A DNA stretch of 64,000 nt from Pseudomonadota bacterium. GTDB lineage: Bacteria; Pseudomonadota; Alphaproteobacteria; UBA828. Positions 28,370-37,718 of the stretch are shown piece after piece. Position 1 is the stretch's first letter, and the number at the start of each line of letters is the position of its first letter. The position numbers and the translations under genes were made by a program. Where the stretch lies: contig JAQBTG010000008.1 of assembly GCA_027624955.1 (NCBI GenBank), forward strand, positions 1-64,000, in the 5' to 3' direction. The notes below the pieces were generated by a model that was given only the letters and a program-made list of their open reading frames with translations, made no database searches and was not told the DNA's origin.

Positions 28370-29073
28370 GTCGCGACGGCCTTGTCTGGCGTTACCGGGT
28401 CCACCCCGACACGCCGATCAGCGGTCGCGGTCAACTCGTTAAGAGTCGTTTCCAAACTCTGTCGGGCGGTTTCGAGCGCTTCATCGTCAGCATCGCGGGC
28501 GACATGGATCGGCGCGCCCCACAAAAAGAGGCCGCGGCTGAACGGCCACGCAATGACAAAACGGTCCCAACTCGAAGCGAGTTTGCGGCGCGAGACCGAA
28601 TATGTTGCAGGGACGATCGGCGCACCGGAAAGCCGGGCCAGCAATATGATGCCGGATTGTGCCTGCATGCGCGGCCCACGCGGCCCGTCCGGCGTTATCG
28701 CGACATTGCGGCCATTCTTGATTGCCAGCAGCAATTCCCGTAGTGCTTTCGAGCCGCCGCGCGTGGTCGAGCCGCGCACGGTGTGGATATCGAAATGATG
28801 CAGGGTGCGGGCAATCATCTCGCCGTCTCGATGTTGAGAGATCAAAGTGCTGATCGGTGCCCGGCTGCGCCAGCCGGTTGGTGCCATGAGCAATCGACCG
28901 TGCCAAAAGGCGGCGATATAAGGCCGTCCGTCGCGCATCAATTCATTTGCCGGCTCCCGCCCTTCTTCGCGCCAACGGCTGGTGATATAGACGAAGCGGA
29001 TGTAATTCGCCGCCAGCCAACCTAGCAGCGTCTGGAATGCCGAAGAGCGCGTGAGACGCTTCAGCGGGCGCAC
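28366..29073 (-). CDS. Lysophospholipid acyltransferase family protein (DUF374)
   Basis: A 235-residue LPLAT-superfamily protein. Motifs are AFWHGRLLMAP, SQHRDGEMIARTL, and TPDGPRGPRMQAQSG with LARLSGAPIVPATY. DUF374 proteins commonly sit between msbA and waaA in alphaproteobacteria and may add an unusual acyl chain to lipid A or phospholipid; the exact role is not shown here. GTG 29073 begins two bases after the msbA stop. Confidence 0.88.
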   Translation of the reverse strand: MRPLKRLTRSSAFQTLLGWLAANYIRFVYITSRWREEGREPANELMRDGRPYIAAFWHGRLLMAPTGWRSRAPISTLISQHRDGEMIARTLHHFDIHTVRGSTTRGGSKALRELLLAIKNGRNVAITPDGPRGPRMQAQSGIILLARLSGAPIVPATYSVSRRKLASSWDRFVIAWPFSRGLFLWGAPIHVARDADDEALETARQSLETTLNELTATADRRVGVDPVTPDKAVAT

Positions 29074-29075
29074 GA

Positions 29076-30881
29076 TCAGTCGTCCACGTCGTCGATGCTC
29101 GCTTTAGCCATTTGGTTCGCCGGCAGCAGCTCGAGCGAATAAAGCTTAGCGTAGGCGCCGTCCTTGGCCATCAGGGTCTGGTGCGAACCGGATTCGACGA
29201 CGCGTCCGTCCTGAATAAAGTAGATGATGTCGGCTTCCTGCACTGTCGTTAGCCGATGGGCGATCACGAGGGTGGTGCGGCCCTGCATGAGGAGGCGCAA
29301 GCTTTGCTGAATTTGTTGCTCGGTTTTTGGGTCGAGCGCAGAGGTCGCCTCGTCGAGCAGCAGGATCGGTGCATCCTTCAACATGGCGCGGGCGATAGAG
29401 AGGCGCTGGCGTTGGCCGCCGGAGAGCTTGGCGCCATGTTCGCCGATCAGCGTGTCATAACCTTCGGGCAATTTCTCAATAAAGGTGTGCGCGTCCGCGC
29501 CCTTGGCGGCGGCGACGATTTCCGCCGCGCTTGCCGCCAGGCGGCCATAAGCGATATTGGCGCGCACGCTGTCATCGAACAGCACCGTTTCCTGGCTCAC
29601 CAGGCCGATGGCGTTGCGCAGAGAGGTAAGGTCGACGCTGCGCACGTCAGTGTTGTCGATGGTTACTTGGCCCGTATCAGCGTCATAAAAGCGCGGCAAT
29701 AAATTTAGAATGGTCGATTTCCCCGCCCCCGACGGGCCGACTAGCGCCACCGTGCACCCTTCCGGTACGGTGAGCGACACGCCGTTCAACGCCGCCGTGC
29801 CGTTGTTGTAGCTAAATGAGACATCGTTGAAAGTTATCTCCCCGCCGTGCACGGACAAATCGGGTGCGCCGGGCTTCGAAAATATTCGCGGCTCGGAGTC
29901 AAGAATCCCAAATACCCTCTGCGTTGCCGCCAAGCCTTCCTGTAAATTAACGTTGAGGTTGGCCAGCGCCTTGAGCGGCTGATAGGCCATCAGCATGGCA
30001 GTGATAAAGGCGAAGAACTCGCCGGTTGTGAGCGCATTGTCGATGACCTGCGAGCCGCCATAAAACATAACCGCCGCGATAAACACACCGCCCAGTGTTT
30101 CCATAATTGGCGACGCGCCAGCGCGCGTGCGTAGCGCCTTATATATCAGACGGAAGACGTTTTCGATCTGGCGTCCGGTGCGCTCGGCCTCGAACGCTTC
30201 CATATTGTAGGCCTTAATATGACGCACACCCTGAAACGCCTCGTTGAGCCGCACTGTAAAGCGGCCAAGCTCATCCATTGCCGAAGTAGAGACCTTGCGC
30301 ATACGCCGGCCAATGCGAACGATCGGAAAAACCGCGATGGGAAAGACGACAAAGGCCAATAACGCTAGCTTCCAATCCATCCAAAACATCACCCCGACGA
30401 GGAAGACGAGCGAGAGCGAATCCTTAATCAGGCCGGTTAGCGTATTCGCCAAGGCATTGCGCATCAGATTGATGTCGTTGGTCATGCGCGAGACCAATTT
30501 GCCCGATGCGGTATCATGAAAAAAGGCGAGATCGAATTGGATCACATGACTGAACAATTTGGTCTGTAAGTCGGCGATGATGCGCTGGCCGACAAAGGCC
30601 ATTAGCACCGTTTGACCATAGGTCGCGGCACCCTTCACCAGGCTCACCACAATCACCAGGACCGTCACCAGGAGCAGCATGTCACGGTCATGTTTGTCGA
30701 ATACGTCATCAAACACCGGCTTCATAAGACGGGCCAGTGCTGCATTGCCGCCAGCGGCGATAATCATGAAGAAAATAGCCAACGACACGCGCCGCCAATA
30801 GGGGCGCATATACTCGCGCACCAGGCGCGTGAGCAGGCCACGCGTGCCCTGCGCGTGCGGTTGGGAATTATTGTCGGTCAC
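29076..30881 (-). CDS. MsbA-type ABC transporter (lipid flippase)
   Basis: A 601-residue half-transporter with six transmembrane helices in the first 330 residues and a C-terminal ATPase. Walker A GPSGAGKST is near residue 381, the signature LSGGQRQR near 486, and Walker B ILLLDEATSALD near 508. Its place at the head of waaA-lpxK-lpxL makes lipid A-core flipping the likely role. The start is GTG (MTDNNSQ). The 97 bases upstream (30882-30978) hold its promoter but no gene. Confidence 0.93.
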   Translation of the reverse strand: MTDNNSQPHAQGTRGLLTRLVREYMRPYWRRVSLAIFFMIIAAGGNAALARLMKPVFDDVFDKHDRDMLLLVTVLVIVVSLVKGAATYGQTVLMAFVGQRIIADLQTKLFSHVIQFDLAFFHDTASGKLVSRMTNDINLMRNALANTLTGLIKDSLSLVFLVGVMFWMDWKLALLAFVVFPIAVFPIVRIGRRMRKVSTSAMDELGRFTVRLNEAFQGVRHIKAYNMEAFEAERTGRQIENVFRLIYKALRTRAGASPIMETLGGVFIAAVMFYGGSQVIDNALTTGEFFAFITAMLMAYQPLKALANLNVNLQEGLAATQRVFGILDSEPRIFSKPGAPDLSVHGGEITFNDVSFSYNNGTAALNGVSLTVPEGCTVALVGPSGAGKSTILNLLPRFYDADTGQVTIDNTDVRSVDLTSLRNAIGLVSQETVLFDDSVRANIAYGRLAASAAEIVAAAKGADAHTFIEKLPEGYDTLIGEHGAKLSGGQRQRLSIARAMLKDAPILLLDEATSALDPKTEQQIQQSLRLLMQGRTTLVIAHRLTTVQEADIIYFIQDGRVVESGSHQTLMAKDGAYAKLYSLELLPANQMAKASIDDVDD

Positions 30882-30978
30882 CGGTTTCTCAGTCTTCAGC
30901 GGATTTAAATCCTAAGCGCTTGAATCTGAGAGAAATTTATATCACGGCAGGCGGAATACGAACAATCGCGGGGCCATC

Positions 30979-31785
30979 TCATTTTTCTGCCCAATCGCCT
31001 AGTTCTGCCATCAGATCATCATGGAGGTGGCCGTTGCTCGCCAGGCAGGTTGGGTGGAGGGGGCGCTCCCGATTGAAGATGAGCTGATTGCCGGCAATGC
31101 TGGTGATGCTGCCGCCTGCTTCACTCACCAGCAGGCAGCCGGCGCAGATATCCCAATCGGCTTTGGGCCAGGCGCTCGCGGCAGCATCGAAGCGCCCATC
31201 AGAAACGAGCGCGAGCTTATATGCGATGGAACTTATGGCATGGACATTTCCGGCTTGAAAGCGCTCGGTCCAGCCGGCCTCACTATGTTCGGAGCGGCTG
31301 GCGAGTATTTTCATCTGCGCCACATCGGCGCAGGCGGTTACCGAGATAATGTCGCCGTTAAGTCGCGCTCCGCCACCCTTCACGGCTTCGAAAAATTCAT
31401 CGCGCGCCGGGTTGAACACCGCACCCAGCAGCGCCGCACCGTCCTCGATCAGAGCCACCGAGACGGCGAATTCCGGCAATCCCTTGAGGTAGCTGTTGGT
31501 GCCGTCAATGGGATCGACCACCCAAATGCGGCGGCACTCTAGGCGCTGCGGATTGTCTTCCGATTCTTCCGAGAGCCAGCCATAGTCCGGTCGCGCACCC
31601 ATCAGCATTTCCTGCAAAACCGTGTTGGTTTCGATGTCGGCTTCGCACACAGGGTGGTATTTGCTTTTGCGCCAAACCCGTTGCTCTTTTTGAAAGCGTT
31701 TTAGGGCGCAGGCACCAGCCTCGCGCACAGCCCGCAAGAGCAATTCGTGATCGGCGCAGCCCGGTTCGACGGGCTCGGTGCTCAT
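30979..31785 (-). CDS. Inositol monophosphatase / CysQ family phosphatase
   Basis: A 268-residue Mg-dependent phosphatase. Metal-site motifs are WLSEESED, DPIDGTNSYLKG and the C-terminal WPKADWDICAGCLLVSEAGG. It could be 3'(2'),5'-bisphosphate nucleotidase (CysQ), inositol monophosphatase or a related sugar phosphatase; the motifs do not decide. It lies 15 bases downstream of pmbA and is likely co-transcribed with it. Confidence 0.9.
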   Translation of the reverse strand: MSTEPVEPGCADHELLLRAVREAGACALKRFQKEQRVWRKSKYHPVCEADIETNTVLQEMLMGARPDYGWLSEESEDNPQRLECRRIWVVDPIDGTNSYLKGLPEFAVSVALIEDGAALLGAVFNPARDEFFEAVKGGGARLNGDIISVTACADVAQMKILASRSEHSEAGWTERFQAGNVHAISSIAYKLALVSDGRFDAAASAWPKADWDICAGCLLVSEAGGSITSIAGNQLIFNRERPLHPTCLASNGHLHDDLMAELGDWAEK

Positions 31786-31800
31786 GTCGATGAGTTTAGC

Positions 31801-33144
31801 TTACTGTCCGGCGACGGTCATGCCGTCTATCCGTAGCGTTGGCGCGTCGATGCCATGGCGAAAAGTTAGATCGTTCGCCGGCGTGAGGTGGGCGAACATG
31901 TCGTTCAGGTTGCCGGCCACAGTCAACTCACTTACCGGCCAGGCGATCTCACCCTTGTCGATCCAATATCCGGCGGCGCCGCGGCTGTAATCCCCGGTGA
32001 CGCCATTGACCCCCATGCCGATCAGCTCGGTCACGTACATGCCGCTCTCAATATCCGCTATTAGAGCCTGCGGATTCAATTCGCCGGGCGCGAGATAGAG
32101 GTTGGACGGCGATGGCGATGGCGGCCCGCCGGTTCCGCGTGCTGCATGGCCGGTGGAGCGCATTTTCAACTGCCGCGCTGAGCGTGAGTCGAGGAGCCAG
32201 GTGGCGAGCACGCCATCTTCAACGATATGGCGGCGGGTTGTCGGTGCGCCTTCGCCGTCAAACGGGCGTGAGCGCAGGCCGCGCTTGCGGTGCGGATCGT
32301 CGATCACTTGGATTCCAGGGGCGAAAACGGATTGATGCAGCCGGTCTTTCAAAAAACTCGTGCCGCGCGCCACGGACGGGCCGGAGATGGCGCCGGCGAG
32401 ATGACGGATGAGGCCGCCGGAGACGCGCGGGTCATAGACCACCGGGACCGCCCCCGAGGCCGCCTTCCGCGGATTGAGTCTGCGGGTGGCGCGTTCGCCT
32501 GCGCGCTTGCCGACTTCTTCCGGGCTGTCGAGGTCTTCCTCAAAGCAAGCAGAAGACCAATCATAATCGCGCTCCATGCCAGTGTCGGCACCGGCAATGA
32601 CGGAGGCGCTAAACGAGAAGCGCGAGGTTTCATAACCACCAGAGAACCCGCCGCTGGTGGCAAGCGCTGCACTGCTGTGGCTCCATCCGGCGTCGCCGCC
32701 TTCGGAATTCGTCACGCCAGGAATGGCACGCGCTGCTTCTTCGGCGCGGCGCGCCCAGTCGATCAATTGTTCAGCTTGGGGCTCGCGCGTATCGGCAAGC
32801 TCCAGGTCAGGCCAGTCGCGCGCCAGCTGTTCGGGATCAATAAGTCCGCAATAAGGGTCTTCAGGCACCGCCCGCGCCATGGCGATGGCGCGTTCGACCA
32901 GCGTATCAAGGGCATCCTCGGCGAAATCCGTTGTGGAGACCATCGCCTGGCGACGGCCTAACAGCACGCGGAGGCCAAGATCGCGCCCTTCCGAGCGTTG
33001 AAGATCCTCTGACTTGCCGAGGCGATAGCTGACGCCCAACGAGATGCCGTGCATGATCACGGCGTCTGCATCGTCTGCACCGGCCTTCTTGGCTTTTTCC
33101 AACAATGCGCCGAGCAGGGAAGTGGGATCGCCAATTGCGGTCAT
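31801..33144 (-). CDS. pmbA: PmbA (TldE) family protein
   Basis: A 447-residue protein of the TldD/PmbA pair, which in E. coli processes peptide precursors such as microcin B17 and antitoxin CcdA. This member lacks the HExxxH zinc motif, as expected for PmbA/TldE, and carries SNLYLAPGELNPQAL and the C-terminal GMGVNGVTGDYSRGAAGYWI block. Its partner tldD is about 16 kb away in the window. A 15-bp tandem duplication lies in its leader. Confidence 0.93.
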   Translation of the reverse strand: MTAIGDPTSLLGALLEKAKKAGADDADAVIMHGISLGVSYRLGKSEDLQRSEGRDLGLRVLLGRRQAMVSTTDFAEDALDTLVERAIAMARAVPEDPYCGLIDPEQLARDWPDLELADTREPQAEQLIDWARRAEEAARAIPGVTNSEGGDAGWSHSSAALATSGGFSGGYETSRFSFSASVIAGADTGMERDYDWSSACFEEDLDSPEEVGKRAGERATRRLNPRKAASGAVPVVYDPRVSGGLIRHLAGAISGPSVARGTSFLKDRLHQSVFAPGIQVIDDPHRKRGLRSRPFDGEGAPTTRRHIVEDGVLATWLLDSRSARQLKMRSTGHAARGTGGPPSPSPSNLYLAPGELNPQALIADIESGMYVTELIGMGVNGVTGDYSRGAAGYWIDKGEIAWPVSELTVAGNLNDMFAHLTPANDLTFRHGIDAPTLRIDGMTVAGQ

Positions 33145-33204
33145 TCAGTCAGCCCTATCGTTCGAGGTGAGCGTAAAATCTTGGCAACGCGGCCGAAGCG
33201 CGCC

Positions 33205-33234
33205 GCCGGGTTCTTAATTGCCGGGTTCTTATAT
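33205..33234 (-). repeat. 15-bp tandem duplication in the pmbA leader
   Basis: GCCGGGTTCTTAATT at 33205-33219 is followed by GCCGGGTTCTTATAT at 33220-33234. The first 12 bases are identical. On the pmbA (minus) strand this lies 60-90 bases before the start codon, next to an A/T-rich TATATA that could be a -10 element. The repeat is plainly seen; any regulatory role is unproven. Confidence 0.65.
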
Positions 33235-33263
33235 AGTGTCGCCTGCCCATCCGCGCCAGGGCT

Positions 33264-34202
33264 CTATTTCGGATCGAGCAAGCCTTCTTCGCGCATCCAG
33301 GCGCAGAGGTCGCCGAACATGGTCCTAAGGGCGACCGGCTTGAAGTCGAGTGCACGTATCGCTTTGGAGCAATCGATAAGCTGGTTAAGAGACATCACGT
33401 TGAACAATTCAGGCGTTATTCCGGGATCGCGCTCAGAAGACGCGCGCGGCGCCTTGCCGCCGACCAGGCTGGCCACTGTTTCTCCTACTTGCGCAAAACT
33501 AGCCTGGGCGCCGGACAGGAGATATCGCTCGCCGCGCACACCTTTCTCGAATGCCGCTATATGGGCGCGCGCCACTTCTTCCACATGGCAAAATGCGGCG
33601 CCGCCGGTGCCTACTTTTTCAAGTTTTCCCTGGGCGACAGCCTGGACGAAAGGCCCCCAGATCACACGGTCGAACGGCCCCACCACATAGGCTGGATTGA
33701 CGACCACGACATCGAGGCCGCGCTCGAGACCCGCCAGCGCCGCATCCTCAGCGAGTTTTTTGGTGCGGAAATAATTGACCGGAATGTCATCGACATTCGA
33801 AAGCGAATCCTCATTTATTTCGATATTGTCCCACAGCCCCCAACTCGCGCCTGACGAGGTTTGTATGAAACGCCGCGCCTTTTTGTTGAGCGCTGTCGTG
33901 ACCATGTTGCGGGTACCGTCGATATTGTCGCTGGTTTGCGCTGCATCGCCTGCGGCATCGAAGCTAACATTGCCGGCAACGTGAAACACCGCGTCGACGC
34001 CCGCCGGCATGGCAGCGTCGAGCGCGGCGGCGTCGGTGATGTCGCCGATCACGCGGCGTGCCGCAAAGCGCGACAGATAGGCGAGATCGGAGCTCTTTCG
34101 GTGCAGCGCGGTAACTTCCCACCCCGCCAGTTCCAACTGCTTGACCAGATTGACCCCGATAAATCCCGAGGCGCCGCTGACGAAAGCGGTTTTCCTCGTC
34201 AT
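33264..34202 (-). CDS. NAD-dependent epimerase/dehydratase (extended SDR)
   Basis: A 312-residue extended short-chain dehydrogenase. The NAD(P)-binding GASGFIGVNLVKQL motif is near residue 9, and the catalytic Tyr and Lys are in NYFRTKKLAED. It resembles dihydroflavonol-4-reductase-like and sterol dehydrogenase-like SDRs; substrate is unknown. ATG overlaps the upstream sulfotransferase gene stop as ATGA, placing it third in the ubiD operon. Confidence 0.9.
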   Translation of the reverse strand: MTRKTAFVSGASGFIGVNLVKQLELAGWEVTALHRKSSDLAYLSRFAARRVIGDITDAAALDAAMPAGVDAVFHVAGNVSFDAAGDAAQTSDNIDGTRNMVTTALNKKARRFIQTSSGASWGLWDNIEINEDSLSNVDDIPVNYFRTKKLAEDAALAGLERGLDVVVVNPAYVVGPFDRVIWGPFVQAVAQGKLEKVGTGGAAFCHVEEVARAHIAAFEKGVRGERYLLSGAQASFAQVGETVASLVGGKAPRASSERDPGITPELFNVMSLNQLIDCSKAIRALDFKPVALRTMFGDLCAWMREEGLLDPK

Positions 34203-35803
34203 ATCGTTCCTCGATAACGGGCGAGCGCGGCACGAAGCGGGTCCATGTGCCTATCATAGCATTTCCAGACGCCGATTTCTTCCCTATGAAGCTCCGGCAG
34301 CGTGGCAGCGGGATCGAATCGGAGGCCGACATGCGCGGCAATTTGCGCCGCGACGGCCGCACCACCGCGCGTGAGCGATTCATATTCGAGCGTCATGAGT
34401 CGGTCTCCATAAAGGCGGCGCCAATGGGCCTGGAGCCGCGCCCTTTGCGCCATAAAGTGAGCGATGTCCTCGAAATCATAGGCGTGAGCATGGCCCTGCT
34501 CGTAGCGCTTAAAATACATCAAAAGCGCGTTGTCGAGGGGCTCGCGCAAGCATAGGACGAGGCGCGCCTCGGGTAACGCGGTGGTGATCTCCGCGAGTGA
34601 GAATATGTTGGTATCGAGGGTGCTAACGAAATATTGCGCCGTCCCCGAAAGGCGGCGCATCTCCTGGCGGTAGGCGGCGCCAAGGCGCTCTGGCGTGGCC
34701 TGATTGGACCCCTTTCTTTTCGCATCCTGCCTCAGCCGCTGCCAATTTTCGCTCTCGCCGGCGGCGAAGACATCGGCCTGGCTGGCGAGCAGCGATTCAA
34801 CCAGAGTTTTACCACTGCGTGAAAGCCCGAGAACGAAGATCGGAATCGGCGCGCTTCCGGTTTCTGCCGGAAAAACGATTTCAGGAATCTCGATATTGGC
34901 GGCAATTATCGTCTCAACTTCGTGTGCCGCCGCCGACTTGTCATAATTAGACCGTTGTCGCCGCTCGGCATTTGCATGCGCATAGAGCGTGAACGCGGTG
35001 TCATGATCGCCGAGATCGGCACTCGCCTTGGCCAGCGCGAAGGCGAGGCGGTTCTTGTTGGGTGGGCTCTGGCCTTCCCCACGGTCGAGTTGTTGGAGCT
35101 TGTTGAGTGTGGGGTCGCCCGCTTCGAAGCGGTGCAAGAGCGCGTAATTGTAATGCGCTTCCACATAGGTCTCGTCCAGTGCCATCGCACGGGAAAATTT
35201 GGCAAGTGCTTCCACCGTATCGCCCTGGCTTTCTAAGACTGTCCCAAGATTATTGTGCGCCTCCGCATGGCCGGGATCGAGTGCGATTGCCTGCTCGTAG
35301 GCTCGAATGGAAGCGTTCCTCTCACTTGCTTCCTTTAGGGCGTTGCCAAGATTGTAATGGGCTTTGGCGTAGTCGGGCGCGATGTCGATGGCGCGGCGCT
35401 GACAGGCAATGGCGTCGTTTAGGCGACCGAGTTTGCGCAACGCCACACCGAGATTGCAATGCGCCTGGGCGTAGCCGGGCTTCAGCGTGAGGGCGCGGCG
35501 GAAGCATTCGGCGGCGGGTTTTGAGTCACCGCGTAGCTGATGCACGGCGCCGAGATTGTTGAGCACTTCGGCGGAATCAGGTGCTACTGTCAGGACGCGT
35601 CCGTAGCAGCGGATGGCCTTCGTATATTGCTTTTGGGCCACGCGTGCGTTGCCCAAGAGACTCCACGCAGCAGCGTTTTCCGGAGTCTGTTTGACGACCT
35701 CTAGACAAATTCGTACCGCATCTTCAAACCGGCCATTTTTCAATAGTCGCGCGGCCGCTGGTAAGGCCCCATCCGCCCCATCTGAAGGCGCTGCGGGCGT
35801 CAC
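34199..35803 (-). CDS. TPR repeat protein fused to a sulfotransferase domain
   Basis: A 534-residue two-part protein. Residues about 15-250 form at least six tetratricopeptide repeats (for example [20 protein letters not shown] and [20 protein letters not shown]). The C-terminal half is a sulfotransferase-like fold: [19 protein letters not shown] is the presumed PAPS 5'-phosphosulfate loop and LCLREPLDN the 3'-phosphate motif. The usual PRSGTT reads SRSGKT. GTG 35803, overlapping the ubiD stop as GTGA, is the likely start. Acceptor is unknown; the TPRs suggest a protein or glycan partner. Confidence 0.85.
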   Translation of the reverse strand: MTPAAPSDGADGALPAAARLLKNGRFEDAVRICLEVVKQTPENAAAWSLLGNARVAQKQYTKAIRCYGRVLTVAPDSAEVLNNLGAVHQLRGDSKPAAECFRRALTLKPGYAQAHCNLGVALRKLGRLNDAIACQRRAIDIAPDYAKAHYNLGNALKEASERNASIRAYEQAIALDPGHAEAHNNLGTVLESQGDTVEALAKFSRAMALDETYVEAHYNYALLHRFEAGDPTLNKLQQLDRGEGQSPPNKNRLAFALAKASADLGDHDTAFTLYAHANAERRQRSNYDKSAAAHEVETIIAANIEIPEIVFPAETGSAPIPIFVLGLSRSGKTLVESLLASQADVFAAGESENWQRLRQDAKRKGSNQATPERLGAAYRQEMRRLSGTAQYFVSTLDTNIFSLAEITTALPEARLVLCLREPLDNALLMYFKRYEQGHAHAYDFEDIAHFMAQRARLQAHWRRLYGDRLMTLEYESLTRGGAAVAAQIAAHVGLRFDPAATLPELHREEIGVWKCYDRHMDPLRAALARYRGTI

Positions 35804-37308
35804 TTCCAGATCGGCTTGCCGGAGCCTGGGAGGCCATATTCTGGCCATTTCCGGGTTACGGTTTCGATGATTTCGTCACTCATGCGAATTTTTTGACCCC
35901 ATTCGCGTTTGGTCTCGGGCGCCAGCTTGTTGGTGGCATCGAGGCCTATTTTGGAACCCAGCCCGCTCTCGGGCGAGGCGAAATCGAGATAGTCGATCGG
36001 CGTGTTTTCCACCAACGTGATATCGCGCGCAGGGTCCATGCGCGTCGATACCGCCCACATCACATCTTTCCAATCGCGCGCGTTGATGTCGGCGTCCACG
36101 ACGATGATCCACTTGGTATACATGAACTGGCGCAAATAGGACCACACGCCCATCATCACGCGCTTGGCGTGGCCGGGATAAGCCTTGTTGATTGAAACCA
36201 CGGCGATCCGGTAGCTACAGGCTTCAGGTGGCAGCCAAAAATCGACGATCTCGGGAAATTGCTGCACCAAGAGCGGCACGAAGATTTCGTTCAACGCCTG
36301 ACCGAGAATGCTTGGCTCGTCCGGCGGCCGGCCGGTGAAAGTTGAGAGATATATCGGATCGCGGCGCATGGTAATGGCGGAGATGGTGAAACGCGGAAAT
36401 TCCTCGACCGAGTTGTAATAGCCGGTGTGATCGCCAAACGGGCCTTCCGGGCCGTAATCATCCAGGCTGACATGGCCTTCGAGGACGATTTCAGCTTCCG
36501 CCGGTACGGCAAGCGGGACAGTCTTGCAATTGACCAGCTCAACCTTGCGGCCCCGCAGGAGGCCGGCGAACTGATATTCCGAGAGCGTATCGGGTACCGG
36601 CGTCACGGCGGCGAGGATGACGCCCGGATCGGCACCAATGACGACCGCGACCGGCAAGGGCTCACGCTTTTCAGCGGCCCAACGACGATGCTGCGCGGCC
36701 CCACCGCGGTGGCGCAGCCAGCGCATCAACGTGGTGTTGCGCCCCGTCACCTGCATCCGATAAATGCCGAGATTGTAATCATCCTCGCGTGCCGTCCCCG
36801 GGCCGCGGGTTACCACAAGTGGCCAGGTGATGAGCGGTCCCGGTTCGCCGGGCCAGCAGGTTTGAATCGGCAGACGATGCAGATCCACATCATCGCCCGT
36901 CCACACCACTTCTTGGCAGGCGCCGGCGCCGACAGATTTTGGTTTCATCGTCATGACTCGGCGCAGGAGCGGCAGCATCTCGAAGGCTTCGCGCCAGCCG
37001 CCCGGCGGTTCGGGCTGGCGTAAAAAGGCGAGCATCTCGCCGATGTCGCGCAAGGTTTCCGGCGTCCGCCCCATGCCCATGGCGACCCGCTCGACGCTGC
37101 CGAACAGATTGACCAGCATCGGCATGCCATAGGATTTATTTTCCGCGTCCACGACATTTTCGAACAACACGGCTGGGCCGCTCTCGGCGAGCAAGCGGGT
37201 TTGAATTTCCGTGACTTCCAGTTCAGGCGAAACCGGCGCCCGAACGCGCGCCAAGGCGCCCTCGGTTTCGAGGTGCTGCATGAAGTCGCGCAAAGAGTTG
37301 TAAGCCAT
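35800..37308 (-). CDS. UbiD family decarboxylase (prenylated-FMN dependent)
   Basis: A 502-residue carboxy-lyase of the UbiD family. It has the [19 protein letters not shown] block and [12 protein letters not shown] carrying the catalytic acidic residues. UbiD removes the carboxylate of 3-polyprenyl-4-hydroxybenzoate in ubiquinone synthesis. Presence of ubiA 1.2 kb away supports that role, but other UbiD-family enzymes decarboxylate aromatics. The UbiX prFMN maker is not in this window. ATG 37308 is used; ATG 37329 is also in frame. Confidence 0.92.
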   Translation of the reverse strand: MAYNSLRDFMQHLETEGALARVRAPVSPELEVTEIQTRLLAESGPAVLFENVVDAENKSYGMPMLVNLFGSVERVAMGMGRTPETLRDIGEMLAFLRQPEPPGGWREAFEMLPLLRRVMTMKPKSVGAGACQEVVWTGDDVDLHRLPIQTCWPGEPGPLITWPLVVTRGPGTAREDDYNLGIYRMQVTGRNTTLMRWLRHRGGAAQHRRWAAEKREPLPVAVVIGADPGVILAAVTPVPDTLSEYQFAGLLRGRKVELVNCKTVPLAVPAEAEIVLEGHVSLDDYGPEGPFGDHTGYYNSVEEFPRFTISAITMRRDPIYLSTFTGRPPDEPSILGQALNEIFVPLLVQQFPEIVDFWLPPEACSYRIAVVSINKAYPGHAKRVMMGVWSYLRQFMYTKWIIVVDADINARDWKDVMWAVSTRMDPARDITLVENTPIDYLDFASPESGLGSKIGLDATNKLAPETKREWGQKIRMSDEIIETVTRKWPEYGLPGSGKPIWK

Positions 37309-37349
37309 TCTATTCCGGTGATGATTCACGATGCGTTGAAGCGCGAATA

Positions 37350-37364
37350 GAGAGACTATCTCTC
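37350..37364. promoter_or_regulatory. Short inverted repeat between divergent ubiD and its neighbour
   Basis: GAGAGA-CTA-TCTCTC at 37350-37364 is a perfect 6-base inverted repeat in the roughly 83-bp gap between ubiD and the divergent gene at 37392. It could be an operator for both. Simple-sequence chance is also possible. Confidence 0.25.
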
Positions 37365-37391
37365 CACTTCGATCAAGGCCATACTCTGAAC

Positions 37392-37718
37392 ATGTTGCAG
37401 CTTGCTCCCTATCGCACCCGCCTTGAACGCATCTTCAAGGAAATCACTGACGCGTCGGGCGGCGCAGATGTGCGTGCGGTTGCCAGCTTGAGCGAAGTCA
37501 ACGATCGCATCGACGAGGTTAGGGAAATTCTCGCTGCCATGCCGCTCCGCCTCTCTCAGATTGAGACTCGGATGGAATCCGATCCTGATTTTTCCAGCCT
37601 CAGCCGCAAACGGCGGCTCGAAGCGCTGGCCGACTACATCCGTTTCGCTATCGGATTGGTAGATCGTGAAATCGCCGCCAAACGCGGCCACATGATTGTC
37701 GGCGCCAACGATGACTAA
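37392..37718 (+). CDS. Uncharacterised small helical protein
   Basis: A 108-residue protein not recognised. It is rich in charged residues and predicted mainly helical, with no signal peptide or membrane segment. Residues about 35-60 ([20 protein letters not shown]) and 70-95 look amphipathic and could pair as coiled coil. It is divergent from ubiD and overlaps the next gene by eight bases, so the two are co-translated. Codon use is like the neighbours. Calling it a gene rests on length, coupling and coding-like composition. Confidence 0.6.
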   Translation: MLQLAPYRTRLERIFKEITDASGGADVRAVASLSEVNDRIDEVREILAAMPLRLSQIETRMESDPDFSSLSRKRRLEALADYIRFAIGLVDREIAAKRGHMIVGANDD

